Source: Candidatus Zhuqueibacterota bacterium
GTDB taxonomy: Bacteria; Zhuqueibacterota; Zhuqueibacteria; Zhuqueibacterales; Zhuqueibacteraceae
DNA: 5,357 nucleotides
Reading direction: 5' to 3'
NCBI GenBank assembly: GCA_013361015.1
Contig: JABWAN010000462.1
Span: forward strand, 1 to 5,357
Shown here: piece by piece, positions 1 through 4,966 of the stretch
Numbering within the stretch: the stretch's first letter is position 1
How the letters are laid out: each line of letters starts with the position of its first letter
Position numbers and translations under genes: made by a program
Notes under the pieces: model-generated
The model's input: only the letters and a program-made list of their open reading frames with translations
Told to the model about the DNA's origin: nothing
Databases searched by the model: none

Positions 1-1300
1 CGGATGGTACTTTCGCGTCGATAAAAAAATCCGAAAGCTTTTTAAATCCGTGCATTCCGAGCGGCATGAAGCGATCGCCGGGTTGAGGAAACCGTACTTG
101 CAACGTTCCCGCCACTTGCGCCGCATCTGCGAATTGCAGAAATGCGTAGCTGCGCTCTCGCCACGATTCGGCACGGCCAATGTGGCAAACGGTTATAGCA
201 ATCCCCGCGTCGGGAAGCACGCACCGTTGGCCGATTTTTAAGAACTGCGCGTGGGGAGTCGGTCGGATTTTGCAAAAGACAACGCCGGTTTTCTCACAGA
301 AAATTTCCACCTCACTCCGCCAGAGGTACCGGCGCCTAGGAAAGGCGAGAGGCTGGTTATGTGTCGGGTTGAGAAAGGAAAGTATTTGTTCCGTTTCATC
401 AAAAGTCAGCGTGGCGGCGGAGCGTACCAGCCGCTCCATCACCGCGCGAATCACATAAGCCTGAACGCTGCGAAAGTAATTCCAAAATCGCTGAAGATCA
501 AGAATAATTTTGTCCGTTTCAGCGCTCCTGAGGGTTTCTGCCAGCGCTTGTTGAGCGGAATACTGCAAAAAGTCCTCCGCCTGGCTCGCGATACTCGCCA
601 GTCGTGCCAGTCCAGCATTGATTTGCGGATTGAATCGTTCGCGCAACAAAGGCAGCAGCTCGTGCCGCACGCGATTGCGATAGAAACACACCTCGGCGTT
701 GGTCTGATCTTCACGCCAAGTGAGCTTCTGCAGGCGCGCATAGGCGAACACGTCTTCCCGTGAAAAATGCAGCAACGGACGGAGCACCGGAAACTGAACA
801 TGTGGAATTACGGCACGAGCCGGCATCCCGCGTAAACCGCGCACGCCCGTGCCGCGCAGGACATGCGCCAATATTGTTTCAGCTTGATCGTCTTGTGTAT
901 GCGCCGTCACAATTGCCGTCGCGCCATATTCTCCGCAAATTTCGCCGAGCGCCTGATAGCGCAGCTCGCGTGCAGCAGTTTCAAGCGAGAGCCTTTTTTC
1001 TTTGGCGTAATTTTGCACTTCGATCTTGCGGCAATGAAACGGCAAGCCATATTTTCGGGCCAGTTCCGCAACGAACTGGGCGTCTGCATCCGCTTCTACT
1101 CCGCGCAGTTGATGATGCACATGCCCGATTGCCAACTGCAGCTCCCACTCTGCTTGCACGTGCTCAAACAAATCCAACAGCACCCGCGAATCCACCCCGC
1201 CGGAAACGGCGAGCAGGAGCCGCTCGCCGCGTTGAATAAGATCGTGCGCTCGGAGATGGCGGAGAAAACGTCCGAGCAATTTCGTTTGTTCCTGTGACAT
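1..1300 (-). CDS. tilS: tRNA(Ile)-lysidine synthetase TilS (3' end beyond the window)
   Basis: TilS uses ATP and lysine to convert C34 of tRNA-Ile(CAU) to lysidine, so that the tRNA reads AUA and is charged with Ile instead of Met; it acts in the cytoplasm. The minus frame is open from the ATG at 1298-1300 to the window edge (433 codons, no stop). It shows the PP-loop motif SGGVDS at residues 33-38, the ATPase-family segment HTQDDQAET at 134-142, and LRGTGVRGLRGM at 148-159. The TilS C-terminal domain follows, with PGDRFMPLGM at 407-416 and KKLSDFFIDAKVP at 420-432. Family length is roughly 430-470 residues, so only a short C-terminal tail is missing. The start is the first ATG after an in-frame TGA; no strong RBS is visible upstream. 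It lies 191 bp downstream of the DinB-like gene, so a shared transcript is possible. The identification is secure; the start is slightly less so. Confidence 0.95.
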   Translation of the reverse strand, partial: MSQEQTKLLGRFLRHLRAHDLIQRGERLLLAVSGGVDSRVLLDLFEHVQAEWELQLAIGHVHHQLRGVEADADAQFVAELARKYGLPFHCRKIEVQNYAKEKRLSLETAARELRYQALGEICGEYGATAIVTAHTQDDQAETILAHVLRGTGVRGLRGMPARAVIPHVQFPVLRPLLHFSREDVFAYARLQKLTWREDQTNAEVCFYRNRVRHELLPLLRERFNPQINAGLARLASIASQAEDFLQYSAQQALAETLRSAETDKIILDLQRFWNYFRSVQAYVIRAVMERLVRSAATLTFDETEQILSFLNPTHNQPLAFPRRRYLWRSEVEIFCEKTGVVFCKIRPTPHAQFLKIGQRCVLPDAGIAITVCHIGRAESWRERSYAFLQFADAAQVAGTLQVRFPQPGDRFMPLGMHGFKKLSDFFIDAKVPS

Positions 1301-1374
1301 GACTTTAGTGCTGCAACGCTTGGTCGATCACGCCTGTGCCATGATCATTGGGAAGCACCAGCCGTGATGAAATC

Positions 1375-1411
1375 GTCATTCCGAACGGGGCCCGGCGAAG
1401 CGAGGAATCTC
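1375..1411. repeat. Possible dispersed repeat, GTCATTC...GGAATCT type
   Basis: In the spacer between the DinB-like gene and tilS, the plus strand begins GTCATTCCGAAC, has a GC-rich centre (GGGGCCCGG) and ends GAGGAATCTC. The ends are short inverted repeats (ATTCC/GGAAT). It shares the GTCATTC and GGAATCT ends with the much longer inverted repeat at 3787-3861. I recall similar GTCATTC...GAATCTC elements recurring in environmental bacterial genomes, but copy number cannot be checked here. The rest of the 1301-1491 spacer shows no gene and no convincing promoter for tilS. Confidence 0.45.
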
Positions 1412-1455
1412 TATGGCATGGCCATTTGAGAGCGCGCATAACAAGCAATCATCTT

Positions 1456-1484
1456 GCCCAAAAAAAATTTTGCCTTTCTTGGGC
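1456..1484 (-). terminator. Weak candidate hairpin after the DinB-like gene
   Basis: Eight bases downstream of the DinB-like stop there is an inverted repeat with arms GCCCAA (1456-1461) and TTGGGC (1479-1484). It can be extended to about 10 bp with one mismatch. On the minus strand the T-run lies inside the second arm instead of after it, so this is an atypical terminator and may have no function. Confidence 0.25.
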
Positions 1485-1491
1485 TGCTTAC

Positions 1492-2025
1492 TCATCCCGC
1501 CACCTTATACCGCTCTCGCAAAACCTGCACGTGATGCTTTTCGTGTCCCGCAATAATGTAAGCCAACGCGCGCGTGCTGGCCGGTGAGTTGTTCGCCGTG
1601 CCTGTGCGCAGCAAGGCCGTTTCATCAAAAGCGCGAAAGAGCGCAAGCGTGGCTTGGCGAATCAACTGAAACTCGTTTACGAGATCGGCGAGCGTGCGGC
1701 TATCGAATTGGGCGGCCTGCACGTAATCATCCTGCTCAAAACCCGGTAATGGCGTGGCGTCACCGCGACCGATGCGCAACGCACGATACGACATAATACG
1801 CTCCGTGTCGCACAAATGGCCGACGACTTCTTTGATGCTCCATTTTTCCGGCGCATAGCAAAACGCTGCGTGCGACTCCGGCACTTTGTTCAACAGGCGC
1901 ACGGTCGCTTCATTCTGTGCCTGCAAAAGCGCGAGCACATCGCCTTCCGCAATTTTCGAGACATACTTTTCATAGTAGGGGTTGTACTCGCTGGGTGCGG
2001 GCTTGGGGATGACGATCACGGCCAT
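1492..2025 (-). CDS. DinB/YfiT-like superfamily protein (DinB_2 type)
   Basis: This 177-residue protein fits the DinB/YfiT four-helix-bundle superfamily in size and motif spacing. Members usually bind a divalent metal through three histidines and include thiol-dependent transferases and many proteins of unknown role. The visible landmarks are WSIKEVVGHLCDTER at 62-76, giving the first His (H70), and GHEKHHVQVL at 160-169, giving the His pair of the HxxxH type (H161 and H165). The ATG start at 2023-2025 is preceded by TGGAG 7 nt upstream, a good RBS. It ends with TGA. The start codon lies just downstream of the tRNA terminator hairpin, leaving almost no room for a separate promoter. The substrate cannot be told from sequence. 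No signal peptide or membrane segment is visible, so it is probably cytoplasmic. The name DinB reflects the fold and does not mean DNA polymerase IV. Confidence 0.85.
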   Translation of the reverse strand: MAVIVIPKPAPSEYNPYYEKYVSKIAEGDVLALLQAQNEATVRLLNKVPESHAAFCYAPEKWSIKEVVGHLCDTERIMSYRALRIGRGDATPLPGFEQDDYVQAAQFDSRTLADLVNEFQLIRQATLALFRAFDETALLRTGTANNSPASTRALAYIIAGHEKHHVQVLRERYKVAG

Positions 2026-2040
2026 GGACAGACTCCATAA

Positions 2041-2085
2041 TAAAAATCCCGACCGTCCTAGCGCTATGAAGGACCAGTCGGGATT
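2041..2085 (-). terminator. Intrinsic terminator behind tRNA-CAU
   Basis: The outer stem pairs 2045-2053 (AATCCCGAC) with 2077-2085 (GTCGGGATT), 9 bp. After a small internal loop, GTCCT at 2055-2059 pairs with AGGAC at 2070-2074, closing a loop of 10 nt. On the minus strand the stem runs directly into TTTTTA (2046-2041). It begins 11 bases past the mature 3' end of the tRNA, as expected for its terminator. On the plus strand GTTTT follows, so weak bidirectional action is conceivable. Confidence 0.8.
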
Positions 2086-2096
2086 GTTTTCACAAG

Positions 2097-2169
2097 TAGC
2101 GGCGGAGGGATTTGAACCCCCGACCTACGGATTATGATTCCGCTGCTCTGCCGACTGAGCTACACCGCC
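2097..2169 (-). tRNA. tRNA with anticodon CAU, most likely elongator tRNA-Met
   Basis: The 73-nt cloverleaf folds fully: acceptor GGCGGTG/CGCCGCT with a G1-U72 wobble, D stem GCTC/GAGC with an 8-nt loop, anticodon stem GCGGA/TCCGT around loop ATCATAA (anticodon CAT), variable AGGTC, and T arm GGGGG-TTCAAAT-CCCTC. The discriminator is A73 and CCA is not encoded. CAU is shared by initiator Met, elongator Met and the TilS-modified tRNA-Ile2. The paired G1-U72 argues against an initiator, which normally has an unpaired 1-72. G2-C71, C3-G70 and A73 match elements known for MetRS recognition in E. coli, so elongator Met is preferred. tRNA-Ile(CAU) is not fully excluded. Confidence 0.93.
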
Positions 2170-2186
2170 ACATTTATTGCGGTCGT

Positions 2187-2214
2187 AATTTAAAAAAGAA
2201 TGCCTGAAACGCAA
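2187..2214 (-). promoter_or_regulatory. Candidate sigma70-type promoter for the tRNA gene
   Basis: On the minus strand TTGCGT (2214-2209) is followed after 16 nt by TAAATT (2192-2187), which ends 17 nt before the mature tRNA 5' end. The spacing and the T-rich spacer suit a vegetative promoter, but both boxes are imperfect. Confidence 0.4.
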
Positions 2215-2249
2215 GCGCTATTTCCTTGCCAGTAAAGCTCGTTGTGTTT

Positions 2250-2355
2250 GAACGCAGATGACGCAGAAAAACTGCAGATTATGAAGATTGCTTTGTTTGA
2301 TCAAACCTAAACCAATCCACTTTTATCCTTGCCATTTCAGCTGTAATCTGCGTTC
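2250..2355. repeat. Repeat-like spacer bounded by inverted GAACGCAGAT / ATCTGCGTTC
   Basis: GAACGCAGAT at 2250-2259 is exactly complementary to ATCTGCGTTC at 2346-2355. A second, offset pair is GCAGATTA at 2274-2281 with TAATCTGC at 2344-2351. GACGCAGA at 2259-2266 adds a partial direct copy. The right end directly abuts the hisS stop codon (TGA at 2356-2358). Strings such as ATCTGCGTTCATCTGCG are, as I recall, common dispersed intergenic repeats in some uncultured lineages. No gene is visible between the hisS stop and the tRNA promoter region, and I see no T-tracted terminator for hisS. Confidence 0.5.
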
Positions 2356-3732
2356 TCATCTTTTCACGACAACTCGCGGCAAGGCCGTTTCGATCTCATC
2401 AACTGCAACACTCGTCTCCGCGCCTGTGCTTTGATCCTTTAGCCGCAGTTTGCCCTCCGACTTTTCTCTTTCGCCGAAGAACGCCACGAAACGCGCGCCG
2501 CGGCCCGCGGCATAATTGAATTGCGGCTTGAGGCCTGCGCTCTCGCAATACACGTCGCAGCTCAAGCCGAGTTTGCGCGCGCGCGTCGCCAATGCCAACG
2601 TATCAGCAATCGTGTCGCCAAAATTCGTAAAAAGAATGTCGAGGCCGTTGCTGCTCTCCGCAAAATAGCCACGTTCTTCGAGCAGTAAAAGAATTCTTTC
2701 CAAACCGAGTGAGAAGCCGCACGCGGGAATCTCGCGGCCCGCGAACATACCCACGAGTCCGTCATATCTTCCGCCGCCGCCGAGCGAGCCGGAAACGCCG
2801 GGCACCACCACTTCGAAAATCGCGCCGGTATAATATGAAAGCCCGCGCGCGAGATTGGGCGAGAGCGCTAGGCGTTGACTCGTGCCCATTGCTGCGCTCA
2901 ATTGCAAAATCGTTTGCAAATCATCAAGCCCTTTGAGCGCGGACGGTCGTTTGAGATTTTCACGCAGCATTGCCAAACGCGCGGCATTATCCGAAGTCGC
3001 ACTCGCGACTTCGAGCAGATCGAGCAGCTTCGTTGCGCTCGTCGCTGTGATGCCGCGATTTACTAACTCCGCAGCCACGCCCTCTTTGCCGATTTTGTCC
3101 CACTTATCCACCGCAACGAGCGCCGTGCCTTCGAGTTCCGCGGCAATGCCTGCGGCCTCGATCAACCCGCGCAACACTTCGCGATGATTGAGCGCAACGG
3201 AGAAATCGCTGAATTGCAAACGCTCAAGCACGGTACACACCGCAGCGATAACTTCCGTTTCAACCGTGAGCGCCGTGCTGCCGCACACATCCACGTCGCA
3301 TTGCATGAATTCGCGAAAGCGACCCTTCGCCGGGCGATCCGCGCGCCACACGGGTTGAATTTGATAACGCTTATAAAATTTCGGCAACTGCCCCGCATAT
3401 CGCGCCATCACGCGCGCGAGCGGCACGGTGAGGTCATATTTCAACGCGAGATCAGCATAGAGACGTTCCGCCGGAACGTCTCTACCCACGTTTTGCGCTA
3501 CCGCTTCCTGCAATTTCTCCCCGCGCAGCATAATGCGAAACAGCAATTGATCGCCCTCTTCGCCATACTTGCCGAGCAGCGTGGAAAGATTTTCAAACGC
3601 CGGCGTTTCGAGCGGCTCGAAGCCGAACGATTCATAAACTTCCTGAATGACTTTTGTGACTTGTCGGCGCTTGCGAATATCGTTCGCCAAAAAATCGCGC
3701 GTCCCGCTCGGGGGATTGGTGTTCGTGTTCAA
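2356..3732 (-). CDS. hisS: Histidyl-tRNA synthetase
   Basis: This cytoplasmic class II synthetase activates His with ATP and charges tRNA-His. The 458-residue frame starts at TTG (3730-3732), chosen because AGGAG lies 5 nt upstream and the next upstream ATG is out of frame. The N-terminus has the expected SGTRDFLANDIRKR. Motif 2 is in YKRYQIQPVWRADRP at 120-134, continuing to GRFREF at 137-142. The His-specific segment LARGLSYYTGAIFEV is at 294-308, GGGGRYDGLV at 318-327, and motif 3 CGFSLGLERIL at 338-348. An anticodon-binding domain follows from about 363 to the end. The form resembles the longer HisRS type with a loop before LKYDLTVP. Residues 83-92 of that loop are encoded by a perfect 27-bp palindrome, described separately. 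All catalytic motifs are intact, so it should be functional. It stands alone, with a repeat-bearing spacer on each side, and no confident promoter was found upstream. Confidence 0.97.
   Translation of the reverse strand: MNTNTNPPSGTRDFLANDIRKRRQVTKVIQEVYESFGFEPLETPAFENLSTLLGKYGEEGDQLLFRIMLRGEKLQEAVAQNVGRDVPAERLYADLALKYDLTVPLARVMARYAGQLPKFYKRYQIQPVWRADRPAKGRFREFMQCDVDVCGSTALTVETEVIAAVCTVLERLQFSDFSVALNHREVLRGLIEAAGIAAELEGTALVAVDKWDKIGKEGVAAELVNRGITATSATKLLDLLEVASATSDNAARLAMLRENLKRPSALKGLDDLQTILQLSAAMGTSQRLALSPNLARGLSYYTGAIFEVVVPGVSGSLGGGGRYDGLVGMFAGREIPACGFSLGLERILLLLEERGYFAESSNGLDILFTNFGDTIADTLALATRARKLGLSCDVYCESAGLKPQFNYAAGRGARFVAFFGEREKSEGKLRLKDQSTGAETSVAVDEIETALPRVVVKR
3458..3484. repeat. 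Perfect 27-bp palindrome inside hisS
   Basis: TAGAGACGTTCCG (3458-3470) and CGGAACGTCTCTA (3472-3484) are exact reverse complements around a single central base. On the coding strand the element is read as part of VGRDVPAERLYA (about residues 82-93), between LQEAVAQN and DLALKYDLTVP. The length is a multiple of three, so the reading frame is kept. It lies in a loop that I believe varies in the long HisRS type. It looks like an inserted short palindromic element more than conserved HisRS sequence. Confidence 0.75.
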
Positions 3733-3737
3733 TGATA

Positions 3738-3742
3738 CTCCT
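3738..3742 (-). promoter_or_regulatory. Ribosome binding site fixing the hisS TTG start
   Basis: AGGAG on the minus strand lies 5 nt before the TTG at 3730-3732. It supports a non-ATG start for hisS; the nearby ATG at about 3745-3747 is out of frame and overlaps this site. Confidence 0.7.
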
Positions 3743-3786
3743 GCATGAATGATCCTCGCAGTTCCGCACTCTCCCTCACACTAGCG

Positions 3787-3861
3787 CTGTCATTCAGCAG
3801 GAATCTTTTTAAGTACTGCGATTAATGCTCAACGTTGAAAAAGATTCCTGCTGCATGACAG
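3787..3861. repeat. Long inverted repeat (24-bp arms) between hicA remnant and hisS
   Basis: The left arm at 3787-3810 begins CTGTCATTCAGCAGG and ends in TTTTT. The right arm at 3838-3861 is its reverse complement, with one mismatch (3794 against 3854). The arms enclose a 27-nt loop. The T and A runs face the loop and no T-run follows either outer end, so it is not a normal intrinsic terminator. Its arm ends (GTCATTC, GGAATCT) resemble the element at 1375-1411. A small non-autonomous mobile element or REP-like repeat is the best reading. It fills about half of the 3733-3891 spacer; no gene was seen there. Confidence 0.7.
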
Positions 3862-3891
3862 TTTCAAGAGGACGAAACTGCGTGAATGAGT

Positions 3892-4102
3892 TTATGAAAG
3901 TTGCTCCCACTCGTCGAATGTGACTGGTCGAGCGAGAATCGTTGTAACTTCGCTCAACATCATGCGAAGCTGGGGCACGGAATACTAGCTATTCGAAGGG
4001 ATGGTGAGGCGATACTGTTGAAAAACCATGTATTGGTGCCGCGCGCCGGAAAACGGCCCCTCAAAGCCCAATGCCCGCAAACGGTGAATAAAATCTTTTC
4101 AC
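3892..4102 (-). pseudogene. hicA: HicA-family toxin, disrupted
   Basis: HicA toxins are small double-stranded-RNA-binding-fold mRNA interferases with a catalytic His. Downstream of hicB the minus strand reads GTG AAA, then after one extra A continues DFIHRLRALGFEGPFSGARH, followed by QYMVFQQYRLTIPSNS, a TAG at 3985-3987, then YSVPQLRMMLSEV and FDEWEQLS before TAA at 3892-3894. This is full length for the family (about 69 codons) with the conserved GxRHQ(Y/F)M segment holding the His (codon 22). Two lesions break it: a +1 shift in the AAAA run at 4096-4099, with a TGA just upstream in the toxin frame leaving only rare start codons, and the internal TAG where I would expect Glu or Gln. It begins directly after the hicB stop, so it was the toxin partner. 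Sequencing error could explain one lesion but is less likely for both. Confidence 0.82.
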
Positions 4103-4375
4103 TTACACGGCGTCCAGCGGCTCATATTCAGGTTTCTGATTCAGATTGATGCCGTCAATGACCGGCAACGCATGCCTTAACTTGAAGCCGACGAGCAGCC
4201 AGTCTTCCAAAACCGAGTGCAACTCATGTTGGCATTGCGACAGAGTATTCGCAAACGCGATTACGCCGGCGCACGGAGGAATGCGCCCGCTGAAAGTGCC
4301 GTCTTCCAGTTTATCATATTCGGCGTAAGTCCTGGCGCGAGCAATGTACTCGCTCAAAACAGGTTGTGGGGACAT
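4103..4375 (-). CDS. hicB: HicB-family antitoxin
   Basis: This 90-residue protein has the partial RNase H-like HicB (UPF0150) pattern: YIARARTYAEYDKLEDGTFS at 10-29, RIPPCAGVIAFANTL at 31-45, then a helix with CQHELHSVLEDWLLVG at 48-63 and the closing LPVIDGINLN at 70-79. HicB proteins bind and inhibit HicA and often repress their own operon. The length is normal for the short HicB type that lacks a clear C-terminal DNA-binding domain. The ATG start has AAGGAG 9 nt upstream. The order antitoxin then toxin is the reverse of E. coli hicAB but occurs in other HicBA pairs. The reading frame is intact although the adjacent HicA frame is broken, so it may now be an orphan or could still neutralise HicA toxins encoded elsewhere. 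No signal peptide is visible. Confidence 0.88.
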   Translation of the reverse strand: MSPQPVLSEYIARARTYAEYDKLEDGTFSGRIPPCAGVIAFANTLSQCQHELHSVLEDWLLVGFKLRHALPVIDGINLNQKPEYEPLDAV

Positions 4376-4422
4376 ATCGTTTTACTCCTTCATTTGCCGG
4401 TTCAGCCTTACCTCGCGCAGCT

Positions 4423-4452
4423 AAAATAAACAAGCCGAACGCACGCGAGCAA
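4423..4452 (-). promoter_or_regulatory. Candidate promoter for hicB-hicA
   Basis: On the minus strand TTGCTC (4452-4447) is followed after 17 or 18 nt by TTATTT or TATTTT (4429-4423), about 50 nt before the hicB ATG. The match to the -35 box is poor. No operator palindrome was evident in the 4376-4469 leader. Confidence 0.3.
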
Positions 4453-4469
4453 GCTTTTTGTTTGCGGCT

Positions 4470-4685
4470 TCACGGCTTAATCGCAGCGTGCGATAACTGA
4501 CTCGCCCGCAACTCCGCCTCAAACCATTCTTTCATCGCGCGTATTTCCTCGCGAGCCGGGAAGAGGTGCGTGAGCAGGTGCAAATACTCTGACTCCGTGT
4601 GAAGATAGGGCAGATCGCAAAACAGGGTTATGGCCTTGGTGTAATGCTCGCGCTAGCTCGATGCGGTTTTGGGATAGAAGCTCAC
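4470..4685 (-). pseudogene. Unrecognised short cistron with in-frame TAG, coupled to the CopG-like antitoxin
   Basis: A frame opening with GTG at 4683-4685 overlaps the antitoxin stop as GTGA, the usual sign of translational coupling. It reads VSFYPKTASS, then TAG at 4653-4655, then 60 open codons to TGA at 4470-4472. The second part looks protein-like: REHYTKAITLFCDLPYLHTE, then SEYLHLLTHLFPAREEIRAM, then KEWFEAELRASQLSHAAIKP. It has many aromatic and acidic residues and no Cys/His metal cluster or membrane segment. There is no good start codon between the TAG and the bulk of the frame, so I treat it as a nonsense-interrupted gene of about 71 codons. I do not recognise the family; it does not look like BrnT. 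Its position after an antitoxin suggests a partner protein, but this is inference. Confidence 0.5.
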
Positions 4686-4966
4686 GGCGTTGTCAGCCCC
4701 ACTCTTTCGCGCAGCCAGAGGTTGATCAAGGTCTCGGTGGACACTCCCTGTTTCCGCGCATGCGTGCGGAGGTGCGCAATCAATTCCTTAGCAACGGGAT
4801 AGTAAACTTTGCTGCCGCTGATATCGATTTCGACCGCCACGTCGTCCATGAGATCTTCATAGTCCGCCGACCTATGAGTGTCCCAAAAATTCCAGAACTC
4901 TTCGAGTGTGTTGAAATTTTGGGGCAATGGGTCGCGGCGAGGCCGGTGCTTTTTATTTCTTACCAT
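4682..4966 (-). CDS. CopG/BrnA-like antitoxin (ribbon-helix-helix type)
   Basis: The 94-residue protein starts at the ATG at 4964-4966, with GGGAG 10 nt upstream. A TTG nine bases earlier (4973-4975) is possible but sits too close to the nearest Shine-Dalgarno sequence. The N-terminus is basic (NKKHRPRR, 4-11). Next comes the segment FNTLEEFWNFWDTHRSADYEDL at about 18-39, given here as FNTLEEFWNFWDTH plus SADYEDL, typical of CopG_antitoxin/BrnA-type proteins. A strand VAVEIDI at 43-49 and a helical C-terminus with ARKQGVSTETLINLWLRERV at 70-89 match a ribbon-helix-helix-like DNA-binding domain. Such antitoxins bind a toxin and autorepress. The gene overlaps the plsC 3' end by 14 bp, and its own stop overlaps the next cistron as GTGA. 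The usual BrnT-like partner, normally encoded upstream, is absent: that place is taken by plsC. Family assignment is from motif memory. Confidence 0.8.
   Translation of the reverse strand: MVRNKKHRPRRDPLPQNFNTLEEFWNFWDTHRSADYEDLMDDVAVEIDISGSKVYYPVAKELIAHLRTHARKQGVSTETLINLWLRERVGLTTP

Noticed and set aside
251..763. A 170-codon plus-strand open frame
   Set aside because: It is antisense to tilS, whose motifs from SGGVDS to DAKVP prove the minus frame; the plus translation shows no family pattern.
451..801. A 116-codon minus-strand open frame inside tilS
   Set aside because: It is in a different frame from the TilS motifs and gives Cys/Arg-rich nonsense.
760..1297. Two overlapping plus-strand frames of 159 and 144 codons
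   Set aside because: They are antisense shadows of the N-terminal part of tilS.
2097..2169. Initiator tRNA-fMet
   Set aside because: Position 1-72 is a G-U pair instead of the unpaired 1-72 expected of bacterial initiators.
3184..3735. A 183-codon plus-strand open frame
   Set aside because: It is antisense to the hisS catalytic domain with no recognisable motif and an Arg/His-rich translation typical of a shadow frame.
3787..3861. Intrinsic terminator for the hicBA operon
   Set aside because: The stem is strong but no T-run follows it on the minus strand; the A/T runs sit next to the loop, which suits a repeat element better.
3901..4149. An 82-codon plus-strand open frame over the HicA region
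   Set aside because: The minus strand has clear HicA homology in pieces; the plus frame does not resemble a protein and crosses the hicB/hicA junction.
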